From Candidatus Anaeroferrophillus wilburensis (GTDB lineage: Bacteria > Desulfobacterota > Anaeroferrophillalia > Anaeroferrophillales > Anaeroferrophillaceae): 64,000 bases of DNA. A program made the position numbers and the translations under genes. Of this stretch, positions 16,028-23,932 are shown piece by piece. Position 1 is the first letter of the stretch. Each line of letters begins with the position of its first letter. The notes under the pieces were generated by a model. The model did not search any database. It had not been told where the DNA came from and saw only the letters and a program-made list of their open reading frames with translations. The DNA is taken from the NCBI GenBank assembly GCA_016934315.1, contig JAFGSY010000013.1:1-64000 (forward strand), in the 5' to 3' direction.

Positions 16028-17398
16028 TCAGTCTTTGGGCAGCTTATCTTCGGGCTCAAACGTTCCTTTTTCTCGCTCTTCAAAAAACTGCAGCGCCACT
16101 TTGGGAAAGAGGGCATAGGAAAGGACATCTTCGACACTCTTCGCCTTGTCACCCAACTCAGCTGTCAGTTTTTCCATCTCAGGCGGAATCAGGTCAGCTG
16201 GCCGGCAGGTTATGGGATCCTCGCCTTTCAAAGCCAGCTTCTGCACGTCTGGATCAAAAGGAGCCACCGAACGGCCGTACATCCCCTTGAGAACATTTTT
16301 TGATTCGGTAGGAATCATCAGATAACGTTTGCCGGTCAAAACATTGAGGGTCGCCTGCGTACCTACAATTTGGCTGCTCGGAGTCACCAGTGGCGGATAA
16401 CCAAAATCTTTTCTGACCCGGGGAATCTCCTCAAGCACGTCCTTGAGCTTGCCGATCGCCCCCTGATCCCGCAACTGGGTTTCCAGATTTGACATCATTC
16501 CGCCGGGCACCTGATAGATCAGGACGTTGGTATCAACACCGGTAAAACCACTTTCATAAGCACCATATTTGGCCCGCACCTCTTTCATATATTCGGCAAT
16601 TTTTGCCAACGGCTCAAGTTCCAAGCCGGTATCATAGGGGGTGTTCCGCAAAGCGGCAACCATACTCTCGGTCGGCGCCTGCGACGTCCCCTGGGAAACG
16701 GTGGAAATGGCGCAGTCAATAATATCAACACCGGCTTCAATCGCCTTCAAGTAGGTCATATGGGCCATACCGCTGGTACAATGACAATGCAGGTGAATTG
16801 GTACGGTGATCTTTTCCTTCATCGCCTTCACCAGCTCGTAGGCGTCATAAGGAGCCAGGAGACCGGCCATGTCTTTAATACAGATGGTATCGGCACCCAT
16901 GCCGACCAGTTCCTGAGCAAGATCAACAAAATAGCTATTATTGTGCACGGGACTGATGGTATAGCTGACAGAAGCCTCGGCAATCTTACCGGCTTTCTTC
17001 ACTGATTCCATCGCCACCCGCATATTGCGGGGATCATTCAAGGCATCAAAAATACGAAAAACATCGATACCATTGGCAGCTGCCCGCTCAACAAAGGTCT
17101 GCAACACATCATCGGCATAATGGCGATAGCCAAGGATATTCTGTCCACGAAGCAGCATCTGCAAACGGGTATTGGGAATCGCTTTACGCAACGCCCTCAG
17201 CCTCTCCCAGGGGTCCTCTTTCAGAAAGCGCAAACAGGAATCAAATGTTGCCCCCCCCCACACTTCCAGCGACCAATAACCAATTTTATCCAAATCGCCG
17301 GCCACCGGCAGCATATCTTTGGTCCGCATTCTGGTAGCCAGTAACGACTGGTGCGCATCTCGCAAGACGGTATCTGTTATCTGCACTTTGTGAGCCAT
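16028..17398 (-). CDS. oxaloacetate decarboxylase/pyruvate carboxylase alpha-type carboxyltransferase subunit
   Basis: The 456-residue protein has a DRE-TIM carboxyltransferase barrel (ITDTVLRDAHQSLLATRMRT; metal-binding HLHCHCTSGMA; the Lys of CIKDMAGLL) and the conserved C-terminal PYC/OadA domain. It stops at the end of that domain without a biotinyl domain. The biotin carrier is encoded separately just upstream. It would move CO2 between carboxybiotin and pyruvate/oxaloacetate. The same architecture occurs in OadA, in the PycB subunit of two-subunit pyruvate carboxylase and in the 5S subunit of methylmalonyl-CoA carboxytransferase. No membrane OadB/OadG and no biotin carboxylase gene are nearby, so the direction of the reaction is open. 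The start at 17398 (MAHKVQITD) follows a GGGGG stretch; a TTG two codons earlier is possible. Confidence 0.85.
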   Translation of the reverse strand: MAHKVQITDTVLRDAHQSLLATRMRTKDMLPVAGDLDKIGYWSLEVWGGATFDSCLRFLKEDPWERLRALRKAIPNTRLQMLLRGQNILGYRHYADDVLQTFVERAAANGIDVFRIFDALNDPRNMRVAMESVKKAGKIAEASVSYTISPVHNNSYFVDLAQELVGMGADTICIKDMAGLLAPYDAYELVKAMKEKITVPIHLHCHCTSGMAHMTYLKAIEAGVDIIDCAISTVSQGTSQAPTESMVAALRNTPYDTGLELEPLAKIAEYMKEVRAKYGAYESGFTGVDTNVLIYQVPGGMMSNLETQLRDQGAIGKLKDVLEEIPRVRKDFGYPPLVTPSSQIVGTQATLNVLTGKRYLMIPTESKNVLKGMYGRSVAPFDPDVQKLALKGEDPITCRPADLIPPEMEKLTAELGDKAKSVEDVLSYALFPKVALQFFEEREKGTFEPEDKLPKD

Positions 17399-17502
17399 TT
17401 TCAACCCCCAGCAAAAATGTGTCCTAAAAGTTACTTAGTATACTGTATCCAAGGAACAAAGGGAAAAGAAAGCGGCGCTGATCGGCGCCGCTTTCACCCA
17501 TC

Positions 17503-17718
17503 TTATTCGATCACTGCGATTTCGGTATCAGATTCCACCGCATCACCGGCAGCGACGTTCACGGCCTTTACCGTTCCGTCGATTGGTGAAACAATGGGCA
17601 TCTCCATCTTCATTGCCTCGAGGATTGCCACTTCGTCACCTTCAGCAACCTGGTCACCAACCTTTACTTTCACATCGAGAATTTTCCCAACCATCGGGGA
17701 AGTTATTGCTTCACTCAT
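17503..17718 (-). CDS. biotin carboxyl carrier protein (stand-alone biotinyl domain)
   Basis: This 71-residue protein is a single biotinyl/lipoyl domain. The biotin-accepting Lys is in EAMKMEM, and the fold is complete from ITSPMVGKILDVKV to VESDTEIAVIE. The EAMKM form marks biotin rather than lipoate. AGGAGG lies 7 bp before the start at 17718, so the eight-codon-longer frame is not used. The carboxyltransferase gene follows after about 100 bp on the same strand. The two together equal a split OadA, and the carrier would shuttle CO2 to that subunit. Confidence 0.9.
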   Translation of the reverse strand: MSEAITSPMVGKILDVKVKVGDQVAEGDEVAILEAMKMEMPIVSPIDGTVKAVNVAAGDAVESDTEIAVIE

Positions 17719-17818
17719 GAGTACGCCTCCTGCTGTTAACAACCATAATTTAGTATTACCCCGCAGGCCATAGCATACTGACCAGGGTTTTGCAACATTT
17801 TTATAGATCAGCGGTCCG

Positions 17819-19534
17819 TCAACGGCTAAGCAAAGGCTTCATCTTCTCACGGACTCGAGGCTCATCTTTCAGCACCAATGACCGCTGATAGGTTGCCAGG
17901 GCTTTATCCCGATCCCCCAACTCAAGATAGACATCACCGAGATGCTCATGAATCACTGGATCGTCCGGAACCAGGCTAACAGCTTGTTGCAGAGTTTCCA
18001 GAGCCTGGTGATATTCCCCCCGGGTAAAAAAGAGCCACCCCAGGCTGTCAACAATAAAACCGCTGTCAGGCTTCAAGGCCAGCGCCTTGCGAATCAGCTT
18101 CTCAGCATCATCCAGTTGCACCCCCAATTCCACATACGTATAGCCAATAAAATTGAGTACTGTCGCATCGTCGGGGTTTTTTTGCAGTAGCGACTGCATG
18201 ATGGCGATGGACTTCTGATGATCACCCAGAGAATGCAGCAAAACCCCGTGGGCAAACGTCAGCTCATAGTTGTCGGGAAACAGCTCCAAGGCCTGTTGCA
18301 ACACCACCAATGCCTGCTCACCGTTACCAGCCTTTTCATAAAGGGACGACAGCATCCGGTAAAGACTGGTTTTATCAGGGTAGGCAATTATCAACGCTTC
18401 GAGAATTGCTATCCCCTGCTTAAAATCGCCCTTTTTATCGAACAGATAAGCGGCATGGATCCGTGAATCATAGTAGAAATCACCCTGCTCCTCAATAAGG
18501 AGAAACAATTGCAGGGCCCGGTCAATTGCCCCCTGGGCCTCATAACTGGAAGCCAGATAAAAGGTAATCCGATCCTGTTTAGGATGTTTTTCATGGAGGG
18601 GCGTCAAAATTTTTACCGCGTCATCGTAGTTTCCCGCCTGGAAATGGATGAGAGCCAATTTAATATCGACACTGAGCGGCGCTTTGCCACTCTTTTGCAA
18701 CTGGCTGAAAACCTCCAGTGCCGCATCTGCCTGTCCTGTGGCAATATACAACTGACCAAGACGCTCCAGGGCTCTCGGGTCACCATGTCTAACCTGCAAA
18801 AGCCGCTGGTAAATGGCAATTGCCTCATCTTTGCGATCATCAAACTCATAAATCAGACCAAGTTCAAAAAGCGCATCGGGAAAATCGGGGTCGCGATCCA
18901 GCACTTCCTGATAAAACTGTTCCGCCCGCTGATACAATTTCAATTCAGCATAGATCTTACCAAGATAAAAGAGCGGCATAATTTGATCGGGTTCTTTTTC
19001 CCTCAACGTGGTTAGCACGTCTATGGCCCGCTCATATTCCAGCTTATTTGCATAGAGAGAGGCAAGGAAAAGATAGGCGTCAGCATTATCAGGATCGCTG
19101 GCAATCACCGCCTCATACTGCTTGATGGCCAGTTCCCCCTCCTCCGTTGCCGAGTAGATCCCGCCCAACACAAGGCGGGCAGGGGTATAAGTGGAATCAA
19201 TGGCTAGGGCGTCCTCGCACAAACTGCGGGCGGCAGCAACTTTACCCGCCTTAAGCAGCAAGGTGGCCAGTTCAACCTTCAGGTAAGCTGAAGTCGAGTC
19301 GGCAGCAACGGCCTTCTGCAGGCAACCGATCGCCTCCTGCATGCGGTTTTGCTGACGCAAAAGCGTATAAACAGAAAAATAGTAATAGGATTCCCCCATA
19401 TCAGGAGGCGAAAAAACCTCTTCCTGCCCGGCAACCAGCGGGACAGGCTGCGGCTCATTGACTGCTCGCGGAGCACAGGAAGCCACCGGCAGCAGGAGCA
19501 GCAGCATGCCCAGAAGGGCAACAGCATAGTTCAT
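17819..19534 (-). CDS. TPR-repeat lipoprotein
   Basis: The 571-residue protein begins with a lipoprotein signal peptide (LLLLLPVASCAPRA, lipobox VASC), so it is predicted to be lipid-anchored in the envelope. The rest is an almost continuous array of tetratricopeptide repeats, about 14 units (for example ARLVLGGIYSATEEGELAIK and DALFELGLIYEFDDRKDEAI). TPR solenoids bind protein partners, and no enzyme domain is present. Its start overlaps the stop of the zinc-ribbon/DUF3426 gene by 4 bp, so the two are translationally coupled. The role is unknown; a scaffold for envelope assembly or secretion is a plain guess. Confidence 0.85.
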   Translation of the reverse strand: MNYAVALLGMLLLLLPVASCAPRAVNEPQPVPLVAGQEEVFSPPDMGESYYYFSVYTLLRQQNRMQEAIGCLQKAVAADSTSAYLKVELATLLLKAGKVAAARSLCEDALAIDSTYTPARLVLGGIYSATEEGELAIKQYEAVIASDPDNADAYLFLASLYANKLEYERAIDVLTTLREKEPDQIMPLFYLGKIYAELKLYQRAEQFYQEVLDRDPDFPDALFELGLIYEFDDRKDEAIAIYQRLLQVRHGDPRALERLGQLYIATGQADAALEVFSQLQKSGKAPLSVDIKLALIHFQAGNYDDAVKILTPLHEKHPKQDRITFYLASSYEAQGAIDRALQLFLLIEEQGDFYYDSRIHAAYLFDKKGDFKQGIAILEALIIAYPDKTSLYRMLSSLYEKAGNGEQALVVLQQALELFPDNYELTFAHGVLLHSLGDHQKSIAIMQSLLQKNPDDATVLNFIGYTYVELGVQLDDAEKLIRKALALKPDSGFIVDSLGWLFFTRGEYHQALETLQQAVSLVPDDPVIHEHLGDVYLELGDRDKALATYQRSLVLKDEPRVREKMKPLLSR

Positions 19535-20685
19535 TGCTGTTCACCCTTCCTCAATACCGTAAACTCAGCCAGTTCAACCACAAAGGTTGCCGCTGCCGGG
19601 GGATAATCATAAAAAACCAGCATAAAAGGTAATTCGCCGCCATCAGCGGCAACGGTGGCCGAAGCATTTTCCAAGGCGCCGATCATCTCCTCGTTCAAGC
19701 TTTGCAGCTCTGCCGACGAAAAGGTAACCCCTCCCGAGGTCGTCCGTTCGGCCAGCGCGTTTCCTTGACGATCAATAAGAACCCCCTTGATTTTCAAAGC
19801 ACCAACCATCTTGGGAGCGGTATTGTAGACTTTTCCTTGGAGAACAATAACCCGCTTATCGGCGGAAAAAATCATATTACGGCTTTCCAGACCAACGAGT
19901 GAGAGGTGCTGTTCCATATCGATGGAAAACTTCTGCCACAGGAGAACCCCACCCCACAGCGCCAGGCTCAAAACAGCAACAATAAGACCTAGATAGAGAA
20001 ACATGCGCCGGCCACCCATCCGTGGCCACAACGATCCCCTGCTGACCACCGGAGCAGCGGCTCCCGCCGCCTGAGAAACCTCACTATCGGCTGTCACAGT
20101 GTTGATTTCCACTGTTTCTTCCCTGGTTTTGCTGATTGTTTCGTCCAAATCAGTCTCGTCCAGCGTCGTTTGCCGAAGATCATCACCGGCAGTCTTGCTC
20201 CCCTCTCCCCCCCCGGCGGTCTCTTCATCATCATCAAGGTCAACATCCCATGACAGATCATCCTCGGAAAAATCATCTGCCATCTCAAAAACCATCTCAG
20301 CATCAGCAGTTTGCTGTTCCTCCACGGCGTCTTTCAGGCCGCCACCGGCCAATCCGTCGGTCACCGGCGTCAGCTCAGGGGACGGAGCAACCGCGTCTCC
20401 GGTACCGGCAAACTCGCCTTCGGCCAACGGCATCTCAGGTGGTGGCACGTCCATTTCCGGCACACCACCTCTCTCGTCAGATTCCTCTGCCTGCATTTCC
20501 GGATTTTCACCCAGCAGGTCAGGACCGGCATCAGGTGACAGTGACTCCGGCACCGGCAATTCGTCCGACAAGAGGGGAAAAACCGTTTTGCACCGTGAAC
20601 ACTTAACCATTGCATGTTCAGCAGATGGTAATCGTTCATCAGCAAGGTGAAAGGTTGTCTGGCACCGCGGGCAGGTGATCAACAT
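19531..20685 (-). CDS. zinc-ribbon (MJ0042-type) DUF3426 membrane protein
   Basis: This 384-residue protein begins with a zinc ribbon, MLITCPRCQTTFHLAD...VKCSRCKTVF, with four Cys in two CxxC pairs. A long acidic, Pro-rich low-complexity stretch follows (about 50-220). One membrane helix comes next (FLYLGLIVAVLSLALWGGVL) and then a C-terminal DUF3426 domain expected outside the cytoplasm. The layout is common in deltaproteobacteria and related to that of regulators with a sensing periplasmic part, but the function is not known. The start at 20685 has GAGG 8 bp upstream; an ATG 21 bp earlier is less good. It is coupled to the TPR lipoprotein gene downstream. Confidence 0.85.
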   Translation of the reverse strand: MLITCPRCQTTFHLADERLPSAEHAMVKCSRCKTVFPLLSDELPVPESLSPDAGPDLLGENPEMQAEESDERGGVPEMDVPPPEMPLAEGEFAGTGDAVAPSPELTPVTDGLAGGGLKDAVEEQQTADAEMVFEMADDFSEDDLSWDVDLDDDEETAGGGEGSKTAGDDLRQTTLDETDLDETISKTREETVEINTVTADSEVSQAAGAAAPVVSRGSLWPRMGGRRMFLYLGLIVAVLSLALWGGVLLWQKFSIDMEQHLSLVGLESRNMIFSADKRVIVLQGKVYNTAPKMVGALKIKGVLIDRQGNALAERTTSGGVTFSSAELQSLNEEMIGALENASATVAADGGELPFMLVFYDYPPAAATFVVELAEFTVLRKGEQQ

Positions 20686-20771
20686 ATCATCATCCTCATT
20701 ATTCAACTAATCTCAATGGACCATACATAAAAGGGTCATCCAAATGCAAGATTTTTCTCCACCACACCTCG

Positions 20772-21893
20772 TCATACCCTGGCATTGATGAGGTTGGGAA
20801 GATCGTCAAGAAAGTACTGCTGACGAAATGCTGTCAATTCAATATCCATTACCTGATCAATTCGGATGGCCACCTGGTGGCCCAACCTTGCAGCTAGCTG
20901 CTGCTCAACAGCAGGAACCTGCTCCTCCAGCAGCTCCCGTTGCCGGCCGCCGGCAACCTGAACAGTAACCACTGTCTGGCTGCCCAACATGACTATCCGG
21001 CTGCACGTCTGGCCGAAACCGGGAAAGTCGAGAAAAAAGGTTACCGTAAACAGGGAATCATTTTCTGCCGCAGTCTGCGAAGAAGGCTGCCGCTGAAGCT
21101 TCAGCCAGACATCCAATTCAGTCTCACCGACCAGAAAAGGAACAATGAATACCAAGCCACCGTCCTGTCGAAGGCCGGGATTATTATACAACTGATTCAA
21201 TTCCACCAGCGACAGCAGCTCCTGAAGAACGGTCTGCAGCTGCCCAAGTTTATCTCCCGCTGGCTGGGTTGCAGCCCAGGCAATGGCCTGCAACAAAGCC
21301 ACCTTCAGGTTATGACCGGACAATCCTTTAAGCATCGCTGAAACAAGCTGGCGGGAATCGCCGGTGGTTGCCAGCCGCGCCTCGAGCAATAATCCCATAT
21401 GTTCCAACAGCGACGGCAGCATCCCTTCCTGACCAACAAAAAAATCTGTACCGGAAAACAGCTGCAGCACCTGCTCCAATCCCGACAACATCGGACTGGA
21501 AAACTGCGGCAAAAGGTGCTGTAGCTCTGCCAGCCGGGAAGCAAATGCATTGGGCTGGCTCATGATCCAGGATGCCGCTTCACGCAGGGAAGGAAATAGA
21601 TCGGTGCTCCCTTCAGACAGCAGGCGCAGAGTGATGGCCGGTGAGATGCCGATCACCTGGGCTCGGTGGACGCTGCCGACCGGCAAAGAATCCCTGCTTT
21701 GAGCAACCAGTTGCTGACCATCAAGATCAACCAGGAACTTGCCGCCGCCAAGCAGCTCAACCACCTTCACCTCCACCTGTTTCCCCAGCAGTTGATGCAG
21801 GAATTCACGGCTGAACACCGGCGTTTCCCGGTTGATCTGCAGGGTGGATAACAGCGGGGGCGGCAGAGCCCCATTCACATTAAGAGCAGACAT
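20772..21893 (-). CDS. FliK-like (Flg_hook domain) protein
   Basis: The 373-residue protein has an N-terminal part with a QVEVKVVELLGGGKFLVDLDG stretch and a helical middle. Its C-terminal region resembles the Flg_hook domain of flagellar hook-length control proteins (FLVGETELDVWLKLQ; TVTFFLDFPGFG; VVTVQVAGGRQRELLEEQVPA). Its length fits FliK, but no flagellar gene is near, and similar proteins occur outside flagellar loci. The start at 21893 (MSALNVNG) has GGGAG upstream; a frame open to 21959 is less likely. It precedes the DUF3426 gene on the same strand with an 86-bp gap. Whether it sets hook length or serves another secretion-like machine cannot be told. Confidence 0.65.
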   Translation of the reverse strand: MSALNVNGALPPPLLSTLQINRETPVFSREFLHQLLGKQVEVKVVELLGGGKFLVDLDGQQLVAQSRDSLPVGSVHRAQVIGISPAITLRLLSEGSTDLFPSLREAASWIMSQPNAFASRLAELQHLLPQFSSPMLSGLEQVLQLFSGTDFFVGQEGMLPSLLEHMGLLLEARLATTGDSRQLVSAMLKGLSGHNLKVALLQAIAWAATQPAGDKLGQLQTVLQELLSLVELNQLYNNPGLRQDGGLVFIVPFLVGETELDVWLKLQRQPSSQTAAENDSLFTVTFFLDFPGFGQTCSRIVMLGSQTVVTVQVAGGRQRELLEEQVPAVEQQLAARLGHQVAIRIDQVMDIELTAFRQQYFLDDLPNLINARV

Positions 21894-21987
21894 TCGTCCA
21901 TCTCCCCGAGTTCCATACCAATAACCAGGCAATACAAAAGAGGTTAGCCGCTTTTCCAAAAAACCGGAGAATCTCCAGTTTCACGGC

Positions 21988-22512
21988 TCATGACAGCCGA
22001 CGCAGCCCTCCTGGATAGCGTTTAGCCAGATCAACATACAGATCTTTGCCGTATTCCCAGAATGTTCGATGGCGTTCTTCAACCGGTCCGAGAACGCGGG
22101 CCGGGTTGCCGGCCACGATAGTATGAGCAGGAATGGTTTTGCCGTTGGGAACCACGGCGCCTTCGGCAACAATTGCTCCGGCCTGCACCGTTACCTGAAA
22201 CGACAGGATCGCACCAATACCAATCACCGCTCCTGTACCGATAAAGGGACAGTGAATTTTGGCCCCGTGGCCGATGGTTACCCGCCGCTCCAAAAGGCAG
22301 GTGGCTCCGGGATTGATATGAATAATGGCACCCTCTTCAACCGCCGTCTGCTCTTCAACCACGATGGTACCATAATCGGCCCGCAATATAACCCCATGCC
22401 CGATATAGACCTGGGGCGCAATCCGCACATCGCCAATGACAATGGCTGTTTCACTGACGTAGGCATCAGCGGCAATAACGGGACAACGTCCTTCAAATTC
22501 ATAAATCGGCAT
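21988..22512 (-). CDS. gamma-carbonic-anhydrase-family hexapeptide protein
   Basis: The 174-residue protein is a left-handed beta-helix of the gamma-CA/PaaY/CaiE group. Repeats run from VIAADAYVSETAIVIGDVRI to AIVAEGAVVPNG, and a C-terminal helix follows. Metal-ligand histidines are visible in AIIHINPG and TIGHGAKIH. The Arg and Gln/Asp of canonical gamma-CA are only partly recognisable, so activity as carbonic anhydrase is uncertain; many family members have no known reaction. It sits alone on the minus strand, divergent from the M20 gene. Confidence 0.8.
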   Translation of the reverse strand: MPIYEFEGRCPVIAADAYVSETAIVIGDVRIAPQVYIGHGVILRADYGTIVVEEQTAVEEGAIIHINPGATCLLERRVTIGHGAKIHCPFIGTGAVIGIGAILSFQVTVQAGAIVAEGAVVPNGKTIPAHTIVAGNPARVLGPVEERHRTFWEYGKDLYVDLAKRYPGGLRRLS

Positions 22513-22662
22513 ACCCGACTCCCTTCTTTAACCTTCCCCAAAGATACCCTGATCTACCTGAAAATTTCCACAATCCTTTTAAAGTCATCGTCGTTGCTGG
22601 ACCGGTGGATCACCGGCACTCGGCATAAACAGAGACAAACTGCATGCAGCAGCCGCATTTCC

Positions 22663-22711
22663 GGTTGCAAGATGGCATTGTTCCTGCTAGAGAATATACT
22701 GTCTTGCAACC
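22663..22711. promoter_or_regulatory. 10-bp perfect inverted repeat upstream of the M20 gene (candidate operator)
   Basis: GGTTGCAAGA (22663-22672) is repeated in reverse complement as TCTTGCAACC (22702-22711) with 29 bp between. The second arm ends 24 bp before the ATG at 22736. The pair could be an operator, a looping site or an mRNA hairpin. No regulator gene is adjacent. Confidence 0.45.
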
Positions 22712-22735
22712 TCCTGCCGCCGTGAGTTTGCTGCC

Positions 22736-23932
22736 ATGCTTGAAATGCTTAACAACCGTGTCAATACCATCATTCCGGAAGTCATCTCCTGGCGCCGTCA
22801 TTTTCATCGCCAGCCGGAACTCTCCGGCCGGGAAGAACACACCGCAGCGTTCATAGCTGAAGTCCTGCAAAAAAACGGCATCAGACACCAGACCGGTGTC
22901 GGCGGCCACGGGATTGTTGCCTGGCTGGACAACGGCTCGCGGGATATACCATCGATTGCCTTTCGGGCTGACATGGATGCCTTGCCGATGCAGGATGCCA
23001 AAACCTGCGACTATGCCTCATCCGCCCCCGGAATTATGCATGCCTGCGGCCATGATGGTCACACCGCCGTGCTGCTGGGTATGGCAGTAGCCCTGGCACC
23101 AATCGCGTCTCAATTACCCCGTCCACTGATCCTGCTTTTTCAGCCGGCGGAAGAAACCGGCCAGGGAGCCCTGGCGATGCTGGCGGAACAGGTTTTTGCC
23201 TCTCCCCCGGTGGCACTGTTCGGTTTTCATTTTTTCCCCCACCTGGAAACCGGCAGCATTGCCATCAACCAGGGAACCCTGATGGCGGCCACCGACCATT
23301 TTTCCCTGCAGATAAGCGGTACTTCAGCCCATGCCTGCTACCCGGAAAAAGCCGTTGATGCCATCCAGATTGCCGCTCATTTAATTGCCGCAACCAATTA
23401 TCTGATGGCTAAAGGAAGGGATCAGATTGAACCAGCCCTGATCTCCATCGGCACTATCCAGGGCGGAACGGCAGCCAACATTATTGCCGACCAGGTTACT
23501 CTTACCGGCACCATCAGGACGCTTTCACTTGACCAGCGGCAAACAGTGGTGGAGAAATTCAGCACATTAATGGGCACCGTGGCTGCCGCTTACGGCGGTA
23601 CGGCAGCATTGAACATCAGCCAGGTAGCACCGGCGCTGACCAACAACAAGGATCTATGCACCTTTGTCACCCGGCTGATCCCCAAGGTCCCGGAAATAAA
23701 GCACTGCGATCTTTTTCCAAAGCCGGTACTGGGCGGTGAAGATTTTGCCTATTTTTCGCAGTTGGTTCCCAGTTGCTACCTGAAAATCGGCTGCGGCAAT
23801 GAAGCCAAGGGCATCATGTCACCTCTGCACAGCAACCTTTTTGACCTCGACGAAAGCTCTTTGGAACTCGCCCTGAAGCTGCTGGCAACCATTGCTTCTC
23901 AGGCTCAGGACATCTCTTCCTCAACCAAATAA
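22736..23932 (+). CDS. M20-family metal-dependent amidohydrolase
   Basis: The 398-residue protein belongs to the M20D group (N-acyl-amino-acid or hippurate hydrolase type). It has RRHFHRQPELSG at the N-terminus, the metal-binding HACGHDGHTAVLLG, the catalytic PAEETGQGA and a late LGGEDFAYF, so the two-metal active site looks complete. A dimerisation domain is inserted at about 185-300. It removes an acyl or aryl-acyl group from an amino-acid amide; the true substrate is unknown. The ribosome site before the ATG is poor, and a 10-bp inverted repeat lies just upstream. Its 3' end overlaps that of the antiporter gene by 28 bp on the opposite strand. Confidence 0.88.
   Translation: MLEMLNNRVNTIIPEVISWRRHFHRQPELSGREEHTAAFIAEVLQKNGIRHQTGVGGHGIVAWLDNGSRDIPSIAFRADMDALPMQDAKTCDYASSAPGIMHACGHDGHTAVLLGMAVALAPIASQLPRPLILLFQPAEETGQGALAMLAEQVFASPPVALFGFHFFPHLETGSIAINQGTLMAATDHFSLQISGTSAHACYPEKAVDAIQIAAHLIAATNYLMAKGRDQIEPALISIGTIQGGTAANIIADQVTLTGTIRTLSLDQRQTVVEKFSTLMGTVAAAYGGTAALNISQVAPALTNNKDLCTFVTRLIPKVPEIKHCDLFPKPVLGGEDFAYFSQLVPSCYLKIGCGNEAKGIMSPLHSNLFDLDESSLELALKLLATIASQAQDISSSTK

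Noticed and set aside
17251-17258. Run of eight C within the carboxyltransferase gene as another slippage site
   Set aside because: It encodes the conserved WGGA stretch of a housekeeping enzyme, and eight bases is short for phase variation.
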